A stretch of 11,124 bases of DNA. Origin: Burkholderiales bacterium (GTDB taxonomy: Bacteria; Pseudomonadota; Gammaproteobacteria; Burkholderiales; Usitatibacteraceae). A program made the position numbers and the translations under genes. The notes under the pieces were generated by a model. That model had not been told where the DNA came from. It ran no database searches and saw only the letters and a list, made by a program, of their open reading frames with translations. Where the stretch lies: positions 1-11,124 of the forward strand of contig JANXWW010000010.1 in the NCBI GenBank assembly GCA_025350945.1. The letters are read 5' to 3'. Below are positions 1-5,401 of this stretch, piece after piece; within the stretch, counting starts at the first letter, position 1; every line of letters begins with the position of its first letter.

Positions 1-15
1 ATGTGGTTGACGAGG

Positions 16-147
16 GCGGCATTTCAGAGCCGAGTGACGTTTGTTGCCAAACCACGGACCCCATGAGCCACACCCCCGTCAGTAAGAAACGCTACGCTTC
101 CCACTCACGGTTGTCATCCACAAATTCAATGGTAGACCCCAGCGCTT
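16..147. repeat. 132-bp dispersed repeat, copy 1
   Basis: This segment is repeated in the same orientation at 3230-3361. The two copies align without gaps and differ at five positions (46, 65, 83, 102, 141), all transitions, so about 96% identity. The left edge begins GCGGCATTTCAG and the right edge ends near AGCGCTT. It contains no obvious terminal inverted repeats beyond a weak CGGC/GCCG stem at its left edge. No full-length protein can be read from it. On the minus strand there is only a short open stretch ending at a TAG complementary to 92-94. It is probably a decayed mobile or repetitive element of unknown family. Confidence 0.85.
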
Positions 148-157
148 GTACAACCGT

Positions 158-235
158 GCTAAATATGATATTGCAAGACCTGACCCCATCGCTTGGCTAA
201 ATATGATATTGCAAGACCTGACCCCATCGCTTGGC
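158..235. repeat. 38-bp perfect tandem duplication
   Basis: Two exact copies of a 38-bp unit, starting GCTAAATATGATATTGCAAG and ending in CCATCGCTTG, lie head to tail at 158-195 and 196-233. The next two bases also match. The unit contains the GACCTGACCCC string, and TGACCCC-like strings recur nearby (134-140, 250-257, 3349-3373), so the area is built from short GACCCC-rich repeats. A recent slippage or recombination duplication is the simplest explanation. Confidence 0.85.
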
Positions 236-336
236 ATCTTGATCTTGTGGTTGACCCCTTAGTTGCAGCCGAGGCCGATTCGAAACGAGCGTAAGATATT
301 TGATGTCACGCACCTTTATCACCGCAAGGAATTTTT

Positions 337-669
337 ATGGCCATCCCGCATGCCGCATCAGGCGAATTGATTGATGTTCAACCGCTGGGCGCAGACTTGC
401 GGCGAACCGTCTCGACGACTTTGATCAGGGCCGAGCATCTTGAGGTATTCCGGTTTGTGTTGCCCACAGGCAAAGAAGCGCTTGATCATAGGGTGAGTGG
501 CGCGATTACTATCCAATGTCTGGAAGGCGCGGTTGAGCTTCAAGCGCAGGGGCAAACCCAAGTCATGCGTGCGGGCAGTTTGATGTATCTGGCCGACGCC
601 GAGCCGCATGCAGTGAAAGCGCTGGAAGATTCTTCGCTGCTGATCACGATGCTGTTAAGGCGGGTGTGA
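337..669 (+). CDS. Small cupin-domain protein
   Basis: A 110-aa single-domain cupin, presumably cytoplasmic, with no signal peptide. The small beta-barrel pattern is visible: a charged/hydrophobic run at residues 35-43, then a first motif with His51 followed by the EG of CLEGAVEL, and a second motif RAGSLMYL...EPHAV with His91. Classical cupins bind metal with two His and a Glu in motif 1 and one His in motif 2. Here only one His is present in each, so metal binding is uncertain. Length and fold match stand-alone cupins that are usually annotated without function. An AAGGA at 327-331, about six bases before the ATG, supports the start. The gene sits between the repeat cluster and a small conserved protein. 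Substrate and pathway cannot be assigned. Confidence 0.8.
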   Translation: MAIPHAASGELIDVQPLGADLRRTVSTTLIRAEHLEVFRFVLPTGKEALDHRVSGAITIQCLEGAVELQAQGQTQVMRAGSLMYLADAEPHAVKALEDSSLLITMLLRRV

Positions 670-737
670 TAGCGGGTGAAAAAGCGCGGGTGCTGTCACG
701 CATCGACTAACGCATCGAATTACGTACAAAGGCGCAT

Positions 738-959
738 GTGAAAATCAATAAGGCGATTAAACCGATTCCACCCGTCACGCCGCCATCTGATGCACACGAT
801 GAGTGGCGGCTTGATGAAGCGCTCGCTGAAACATTTCCGGCGAGTGATCCGATTGCGGTTAACCCGATTCGCGTATCGGGCAGCAGCAACGCTTTTTCCA
901 GCGATGTTGATAGCGCATCGGTAGGTCATGATGCACCGCTACGTGACATCAACATTTAA
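738..959 (+). CDS. Conserved short protein with ETFPASDP motif
   Basis: A 73-aa protein of unknown function. Residues 26-40 carry DEALAETFPASDPIAV-type sequence, a signature I recognise from short uncharacterised proteobacterial proteins (D-E-x-L-x-E-T-F-P-A-S-D-P). The rest is low-complexity: a Pro-rich N-terminus (residues 9-16) and a Ser/Asp-rich tail, suggesting a largely disordered protein. The start is GTG at 738, the only start available after an in-frame TAA at 708-710, with AAGG at 729-732 as a plausible ribosome site. An ATG at 736 is immediately followed by TGA in its frame. It lies 68 bases after the cupin gene on the same strand and may share its transcript. Existence is supported mainly by the motif. 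Confidence 0.7.
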   Translation: MKINKAIKPIPPVTPPSDAHDEWRLDEALAETFPASDPIAVNPIRVSGSSNAFSSDVDSASVGHDAPLRDINI

Positions 960-1162
960 ATATTAAAACTCCGCTCTACGCTTGCCGTTTGGGGCACTTT
1001 TGTCCGAAGACGCCCGCCGAATGGCGTGTTTCAAACCACGCGCTCAAAAAATAAATATTGGTCACCCGCGATGCGCGTATGTCTGTTAGCGCACAGACGG
1101 ACATTTGATCGCACGCGCAATGTGATCGTCCGTAGGTTACGAATCCGCAAAAAGGTGTTGCG
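960..1162. other. Intergenic region before adh
   Basis: About 200 bases with no convincing gene. A short inverted repeat GTCTGT/ACAGAC (1081-1086 and 1093-1098, six-base loop) lies about 80 bases before the dehydrogenase and could be a regulatory site. No T-run follows it, so it does not look like a terminator. AT-rich stretches at 960-970 and 1048-1060 could hold promoter elements, but none fits well enough to call. Confidence 0.4.
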
Positions 1163-1176
1163 ATGAAAGTACCGAA

Positions 1177-2217
1177 ATGAAGGCACTGGTCTATGGTGGT
1201 CCCGGTTTAAAAGCGCTTGAAGATCGGCCCAAGCCCGAGATTTTGGACGCGGGGGATGCGATTGTAAAAATCGTCAAGACGACTATTTGCGGAACCGATT
1301 TGCATATTCTTAAAGGCGATGTGGTGACCTGCGCGCCGGGTCGTATTCTCGGCCACGAGGGTGTGGGGATTATTGATTCTGTCGGGGCAGGCGTGACTCT
1401 GTTTAAAAAAGGCAATCGTGTTTTGATTTCCTGCATTTCATCATGCGGAAAATGTGATTATTGTCGACGCGGCATGTATTCGCATTGCACCACCGGCGGC
1501 TGGATTCTAGGCAACCAGATCGATGGCACCCAGGCTGAATTTGTGCGTACGCCGCACGCTGATACCAGCCTCTATCCGATTCCACCTGGTGCGGATGAAT
1601 ATGCGCTGGTGATGCTGAGCGATATTCTGCCAACTGGTTTTGAATGCGGTGTACTGAATGGCAAAGTAGCCCCTGGATCGACCGTGGCGATCGTGGGGGC
1701 CGGACCCATCGGGCTTGCCGCGCTGCTCACAGCCCAGCTGTATTCGCCCTCACAAATTATCATGATCGACCAGGATGACAATCGTCTTGCGGTGGCCAGC
1801 CGGTTTGGCGCAACTCATGCTCTAAACAACACCTCGGGTGATGCAGCACAAAAAGTTAAAGCGCTCACCAGCGGACTCGGCGTTGACACCGCGATTGAAG
1901 CGGTTGGCGTGCCAGCAACTTTCCAGATTTGCCAAGACATCATCGCACCGGGCGGGGTCATCGCCAATATTGGCGTGCATGGTAAAAAAGTGGAGCTGCA
2001 TCTTGAAACACTGTGGTCGCAAAACATTGCAATTACCACCCGGCTCGTTGACACCGTGTCAACACCGATGCTATTGAAATCAGTGCAGTCGAAAAAAATT
2101 GATCCCGCAAAGCTCATCACTCATCACTTCAAGCTGGATCAAATCCTTGATGCCTACGAGACCTTCGCGAACGCGGCTGATACTAAAGCGCTGAAGGTCA
2201 TTATCGAGGCCGGTTGA
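1177..2217 (+). CDS. Zinc-dependent alcohol dehydrogenase (MDR family)
   Basis: A 346-aa medium-chain zinc dehydrogenase, full length for the family, oxidising an alcohol with NAD(P) in the cytoplasm. Catalytic zinc ligands are visible as Cys38 (ICGTDLH) and His60-Glu61 (GHEGVG). A further acidic position is Asp149 (LSDILPTGFE). The structural zinc loop has Cys90, Cys93, Cys96 and Cys104. The Rossmann glycine motif GAGPIG is at 174-179, and Asp198 at the end of the second strand favours NAD over NADP. Hydrophobic and catalytic motifs are undamaged, so the enzyme is probably functional. The ATG at 1177 fits the family N-terminus MKALVYGGPG. However, the best ribosome site (AAAGG, 1151-1155) serves an upstream five-codon ORF at 1163 that overlaps this start. 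An aldehyde dehydrogenase remnant follows directly, consistent with an ancestral alcohol-to-acid oxidation pair. The actual substrate is unknown. Confidence 0.93.
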   Translation: MKALVYGGPGLKALEDRPKPEILDAGDAIVKIVKTTICGTDLHILKGDVVTCAPGRILGHEGVGIIDSVGAGVTLFKKGNRVLISCISSCGKCDYCRRGMYSHCTTGGWILGNQIDGTQAEFVRTPHADTSLYPIPPGADEYALVMLSDILPTGFECGVLNGKVAPGSTVAIVGAGPIGLAALLTAQLYSPSQIIMIDQDDNRLAVASRFGATHALNNTSGDAAQKVKALTSGLGVDTAIEAVGVPATFQICQDIIAPGGVIANIGVHGKKVELHLETLWSQNIAITTRLVDTVSTPMLLKSVQSKKIDPAKLITHHFKLDQILDAYETFANAADTKALKVIIEAG

Positions 2218-2663
2218 AAATTAGGCTGGCAGGTTCACACGGCGCCACATTGGTCATGGGCGGCGATAGAATAGACCGGCCCGGCGCGTTCATGCAGCCC
2301 ACTATCCTGTCAAATATCAGCGCCGATAATCCCGCCTGTAAGGATGAATTTTTTGGACCGGTTGCACTATTCTTTAAAGTTAAAGATGAGGAAGAAGCAA
2401 TAAAGCTGGCGAATGATTCACCCTTTGGTTTGGGCGGTTCGGTGTTCACGAAAGGCATCGCACGTGGCAATCGGGTCGCGAGACGGATTGATACCGGCAT
2501 GGTATTTATCAATCATCCCACTTGGACTGCGCCCGATTTGCTATTTGGCGGAATCAAGGAGTCAGGCTATGGGCGCGAGCTTTCCAGTATGGGCATTCAG
2601 GAATTTGTAAATAAAAAATTGATACGTACAGCCCCGATTGATGCGCCTGCCTGGTTGGCTTAA
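2214..2663 (+). pseudogene. C-terminal remnant of NAD-dependent aldehyde dehydrogenase
   Basis: The frame encodes about 149 aa that match only the C-terminal third of a succinate-semialdehyde-type aldehyde dehydrogenase of roughly 455 aa. Visible landmarks are GAFMQPTIL, EEFFGPVA-like DEFFGPVALFF, ANDSPFGLGGSVFT, TGMVFIN and ESGYGRE near the end. The N-terminal cofactor-binding part, the catalytic Glu and the catalytic Cys are all missing, so it cannot be an active dehydrogenase. Homology begins within about 15 bases of the alcohol dehydrogenase stop, implying a deletion of some 300 codons that joined the two genes. A TTG at 2214 overlaps the TGA stop of the upstream gene (TTGA), so a fragment could still be translated, but no dedicated start exists. 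The usually conserved DLPFGG has become DLLFGG, consistent with loss of selection. Confidence 0.85.
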
Positions 2664-2692
2664 TGGAAGCGAGGGTTTTTAAAGATGGATTT

Positions 2693-3231
2693 TCAAATCT
2701 GCTCCATTCGGGCATCATATCACCGCGACGCGCAGCCTGGTTACAGGACGCCCGATGGGACAAAGCCCGCTGTGCCGCTGGCACGCGGGCTTCGTCGCCT
2801 CGCTAAATTTCGAGCGCGGGTTGTTGAATAGCACGGGCAAACGAAAAGGTCAGCGCCCACGGCAGCCGACCTTTGAATCGGACATTCATGGCGTGCAAAC
2901 AGGCCGACGCTAATTCACCGGCCTTCCCGCCCGATAAAAACGCAATTCCTGCCACCGCCGCAGGCACTGCCCGCAGCAGGCATCGGACGGTGGCATCAGC
3001 CTCGACACTGATGCGTTGCTGATGCTGCTGACCCGCATCTTGCAAACCTGGCAGCATCATATTTGGCTTGAGGATCATGCCTTCCAGCATGACGCGTTGG
3101 CTATTGATCTGGCTGAAAACCATGTGCAGCACTTCTGCTGTCACCTCAAAATTACGTTCAAGAGAATGTGCGCCATTCATCAACACTTCCGGCTCGATGA
3201 TGGGCACAATGCCAGCCTCCTGACATAACGC
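2693..3231 (-). pseudogene. Broken class I fructose-bisphosphate aldolase
   Basis: On the minus strand this reads as the C-terminal half (about 178 codons) of a class I fructose-bisphosphate aldolase, the glycolytic enzyme cleaving fructose 1,6-bisphosphate. Landmarks are ALCQEAGIVPIIEPEVLMNG, LEGMILKPNMMLPG with the Schiff-base lysine in ILKPNM, ATVRCLLRAVPAAVAGIAFLSGG, and the tail AAQRALSHRASCN. Three lesions are visible. Homology to the N-terminal half stops at about 3231, exactly where a 132-bp repeat begins. A TAG at 2803-2805 (plus-strand CTA) interrupts the frame where the family usually has Trp after PALE-A/I. A one-base loss near 2716-2719 shifts the last codons, since the other frame gives YDARMEQI and a TGA at 2693-2695. 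The gene is convergent with the aldehyde dehydrogenase remnant. It is not functional as it stands. Confidence 0.88.
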
Positions 3232-3361
3232 GGCATTTCAGAGCCGAGTGACGTTTGTTACCAAACCACGGACCCCATAAGCCACACCCCCGTCAGCAAG
3301 AAACGCTACGCTTCCTACTCACGGTTGTCATCCACAAATTCAATGGTAGACCCCGGCGCTT
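3230..3361. repeat. 132-bp dispersed repeat, copy 2
   Basis: This is the second direct copy of the repeat at 16-147, with five transitions and no indels. Its left edge abuts the point where aldolase homology is lost, so the repeat, or recombination through it, is implicated in truncating that gene. At its right end the string GACCCCGGCGCTTT (3349-3362) recurs at 3368-3381 with a 19-base period, a small tandem duplication absent from copy 1. One of the five differences turns a minus-strand TGG (copy 1, 101-103) into TAG (3315-3317). Confidence 0.85.
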
Positions 3362-3573
3362 TCGTGTGACCCCGGCGCTTTGCGAACGCGGTATGTGTAT
3401 GCAAGTTATTTTGTTCAATCCCTTGACAGCTTTTTAGCGGGTGCACAAAACATAGCGCGTATTCCACACAACGAGAAATAGCGACTAAAGAGTGAAGTCA
3501 GCGTTGAGCACCTGATTAACCCATTGTTTTTTATTTGGCGGCCTTGCAGGCCTACGCGAGGCGGCTCAATGAC
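3362..3573. other. Gene-free stretch after repeat copy 2
   Basis: No recognisable gene on either strand. A TTGACA lies at 3423-3428 but has no good -10 partner at normal spacing. A short GC-rich hairpin GGCCT-TGC-AGGCC at 3540-3552 is preceded on the plus strand by a T-rich run (3523-3536). Read from the minus strand it is followed by A residues rather than U, so it does not qualify as an intrinsic terminator for the XRE gene that ends at 3574. Confidence 0.4.
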
Positions 3574-3816
3574 TTAAGTGTCTCGCACTTTCACCGCTCT
3601 CGACGATGCAACGCCCGGTCGGTGTTCCAGCAAGTCTCCCGGCTGGCAATTGAGCTTAGCGCAGATTGCTTCTAGCGTAGCGAAGCGTATGCCTTTGACT
3701 TTGCCTGATTTCAATAGCGAGAGATTCTGTTCGGTGATACCGATATCGGCGGCGAGTTCTTTAGAGCGCATCTTGTGTTTAGCAAGCATGACATCCAGAT
3801 TAACGATGATCGCCAC
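3574..3816 (-). CDS. Small XRE-family transcriptional regulator (YozG-like)
   Basis: An 80-aa helix-turn-helix protein of the Cro/CI (XRE) type, acting as a DNA-binding regulator in the cytoplasm. The helix-turn-helix spans about residues 18-64: SKELAADIGITEQNLSLLKSGKVKG followed by FATLEAICAKLNCQPGDLL, a pattern typical of the short YozG-like group that consists of little more than the DNA-binding domain. The start is GTG (3814-3816), whose first base is the last base of the upstream DUF2975 stop codon (TAGTG), with AAGGAG eight bases before it. A longer reading from 3894 would overlap the upstream gene deeply and lacks support. XRE proteins of this type are commonly paired with DUF2975 membrane proteins. 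The pair may auto-regulate and may control the divergent exporter operon, which is inferred from position only. Confidence 0.88.
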   Translation of the reverse strand: MAIIVNLDVMLAKHKMRSKELAADIGITEQNLSLLKSGKVKGIRFATLEAICAKLNCQPGDLLEHRPGVASSRAVKVRDT

Positions 3817-4379
3817 TACACAAACTCCTTGTTTTCTTCTGCGATGCGACGCCCTTGCTCCATCATTCGGGCAATGAGGAAGAAGAGGGCGCACATTAAC
3901 AGTAACGCTAAGTCATCGTTGGAAAGATTGATTTTGTAATGGCGAGGTCCCATCTCGAACACATGCGTCACCACCGCGACGCGCGCGTGCATCGCGAGTA
4001 GTGAAAGGATTTTTGCTGCGAAGAGAAAGCCCGCAAACGCGCGCAAGTGCGCAACCGTCTGGATCGAGAAAAAATCGCCCGCCTCGAAATTGCGCAGCAT
4101 GTGCGTGAGCCGCCAGAACGCCCACACCAGCGCCGCGAGATAGGGCACGCTGATCGCAACAATAATGAGGCGTTGACCGAAATCGAGCTTTTGCGCGATA
4201 TCAATCGGTAAGCCAGCTAGCCGCGGCGCAAACATGAAGGGGTGCCCTTGACCCACCTCGATCGGCCACATCCACGAAACCAAATAAATGACGAGTAGGC
4301 CTGTGACAAAGACAGCGCTCGCCCAGCGAATGACACGGCATAGTCGTCGAATAGCGTTGAGGTCTTGATTATTATCCAT
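3816..4379 (-). CDS. DUF2975 membrane protein
   Basis: A 187-aa inner-membrane protein with four hydrophobic segments (about residues 18-38, 68-92, 112-135 and 155-172). The family hallmark sits between the second and third: NFEAGDFFSIQTVAHLR (about 97-113). The C-terminus GRRIAEENKEFV resembles the short acidic cytoplasmic tail of DUF2975 members. Biochemical function is unknown. It overlaps the XRE gene by one base and must be cotranslated with it, so a membrane sensor or modulator for that regulator is a reasonable inference. I chose ATG at 4377-4379 (MDNNQDL). An upstream TTG at 4406 would add nine residues and sits inside an inverted repeat, and neither start has a clear ribosome site. 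The gene is divergent from the ABC exporter. Confidence 0.85.
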   Translation of the reverse strand: MDNNQDLNAIRRLCRVIRWASAVFVTGLLVIYLVSWMWPIEVGQGHPFMFAPRLAGLPIDIAQKLDFGQRLIIVAISVPYLAALVWAFWRLTHMLRNFEAGDFFSIQTVAHLRAFAGFLFAAKILSLLAMHARVAVVTHVFEMGPRHYKINLSNDDLALLLMCALFFLIARMMEQGRRIAEENKEFV

Positions 4380-4517
4380 TTTTGATAAATAATGATTGTA
4401 AAACAATAATAAATAACTGCGTTAAAGTTATTCTTTCATGTTTTTAGTAAGTTGTCTCAATTACTTTTTGATGCTGGCGCTAACACTGACACTAATTTTT
4501 ATTTAATCGAATTGACC
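4380..4517. promoter_or_regulatory. Divergent AT-rich control region with inverted repeats
   Basis: This region separates the DUF2975/XRE pair from the exporter operon. Two inverted repeats are visible: ATTGT-AAA-ACAAT at 4395-4407 and AATAAC-N9-GTTATT at 4412-4432. Both are of a size suited to a dimeric helix-turn-helix repressor such as the adjacent XRE protein. On the minus strand TACAAT (complement of 4396-4401) could be a -10 element, but no fair -35 lies at normal spacing. On the plus strand TTGATG (4468-4473) could be a -35, with only a poor -10 around 4491-4497. Operator assignment is inference. Confidence 0.4.
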
Positions 4518-4613
4518 ATGACAAAACTCAGCGAGAAATTTGTACACCTAGATCGGGCAGGGCGGTTCGTCTGGCGCAATTTCTTCAACCTGCGACTGGA
4601 GATACACAATTGA
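4518..4613 (+). CDS. Possible 31-aa peptide coupled to the exporter
   Basis: An ATG-started frame of 31 codons beginning MTKLSEKFVHLDRAGR, then FVWRNFFNLRLEIHN. Its TGA (4611-4613) overlaps the TTG start of the ABC ATPase (TTGA), so translation of the two would be coupled. The peptide is basic and aromatic: two Lys, four Arg and two His against three acidic residues, with four Phe and one Trp. It has no long hydrophobic segment and no obvious signal peptide. I recognise no family. There is no good ribosome site before the ATG. It may be a regulatory leader, a small substrate or partner of the exporter, a remnant of a longer gene, or chance. The GGAG serving the ATPase lies inside this frame. 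Confidence 0.35.
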   Translation: MTKLSEKFVHLDRAGRFVWRNFFNLRLEIHN

Positions 4614-5401
4614 GCACAACAATGAATGAACACACAGCCACCGAAGTCGCGGTAACGCATCAAAACAATAGCGGCAGCATTACGCTACGTGGCGTGAGTA
4701 AACGTTACAGAATTGGCGGACAGGTGGATTGCCTAGCGTTACGCACGCTCTCGCTCAACATCAATGCTGGCGAGTATGTGGCGTTGCTTGGCAAATCTGG
4801 CAGCGGTAAATCCACATTGCTCAATCTCATTGCGGGGCTAGATGCGTGTAGCGAAGGCGAGGTTGTTATCGCGGGTACTCACCTCAACGCGTTAACCGAA
4901 ACCGAGCGTGCGTATTGGCGCGGCACAAACGTAGGCGTGGTGTTCCAGTTTTTCCAGTTATTGCCAACACTTACCGCCGCTGAAAATTTGATGATGGCAA
5001 TGGAGCTCGTTGGCAAATTTGAAAAATCCGCGCGACGTGCCCGCGCACTCATGCTGCTAGATAGTGTTGGCATTGTCGATGAAGCCGATAAGTTGCCTGC
5101 ACAAATGTCGGGCGGGCAGCAGCAGCGTGTTGCGATTGTACGCTCACTTGCGAATGACCCTCAGATCATTCTCGCGGATGAGCCCACCGGAAATCTCGAT
5201 AGCCAAACCGCTAGCGCGGTCACTTCACTACTTTCATACTGTGCCGCGCGTGGCAAAACGGTGCTGGTGGTCACGCATGATGTGAGCCTCGCTGCGCGAG
5301 CAGATCGCGTGATTGAAATTCGCGATGGGCGCGTGATTAGCGATCGTTACAACCCGCGAGATACACCCGTCGTGATACCGAGCCAGCATGATGCGCACTA
5401 A
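4610..5401 (+). CDS. ABC transporter ATP-binding protein (MacB/LolD-type)
   Basis: A 263-aa ATPase that would energise the permease encoded immediately downstream at the inner membrane. All nucleotide-binding motifs are present: Walker A GKSGSGKST (61-69), Q-loop VFQFFQLLPT (Gln113), signature MSGGQQQRV (166-174), Walker B IILADEP (186-192, catalytic Glu191), D-loop NLDS (195-198) and H-loop His223. The signature starts with Met in place of the usual Leu, which is tolerated. The LolD/MacB/FtsE-like group is indicated by the LTAAENL segment and the FtsX-type partner. The TTG start at 4610 is supported by GGAG at 4598-4601, eight bases upstream. A downstream ATG at 4622 would be 20 bases from it. 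The gene overlaps its permease by 14 bases. The substrate is unknown, and a lipoprotein, peptide or drug are all possible for this superfamily. Confidence 0.93.
   Translation: MSTTMNEHTATEVAVTHQNNSGSITLRGVSKRYRIGGQVDCLALRTLSLNINAGEYVALLGKSGSGKSTLLNLIAGLDACSEGEVVIAGTHLNALTETERAYWRGTNVGVVFQFFQLLPTLTAAENLMMAMELVGKFEKSARRARALMLLDSVGIVDEADKLPAQMSGGQQQRVAIVRSLANDPQIILADEPTGNLDSQTASAVTSLLSYCAARGKTVLVVTHDVSLAARADRVIEIRDGRVISDRYNPRDTPVVIPSQHDAH

Noticed and set aside
3..200. 65-aa open frame on the plus strand
   Set aside because: It runs through repeat copy 1 and the tandem repeat, resembles no family, and is read differently in repeat copy 2.
3423..3428. TTGACA as a promoter
   Set aside because: No acceptable -10 lies 16-18 bases downstream and no gene starts after it on that strand.
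3255..3437. 60-aa open frame on the plus strand
   Set aside because: It lies mostly in repeat copy 2, in a frame not preserved in copy 1, with no protein-like conservation.
3540..3552. Hairpin as terminator of the XRE gene
   Set aside because: Read from the minus strand it is followed by A residues, not a U-run, and the stem is only five pairs.
4380..4406. TTG start giving a longer DUF2975 protein
   Set aside because: It lacks a ribosome site, falls in an inverted repeat, and the ATG at 4379 leaves a normal family N-terminus.
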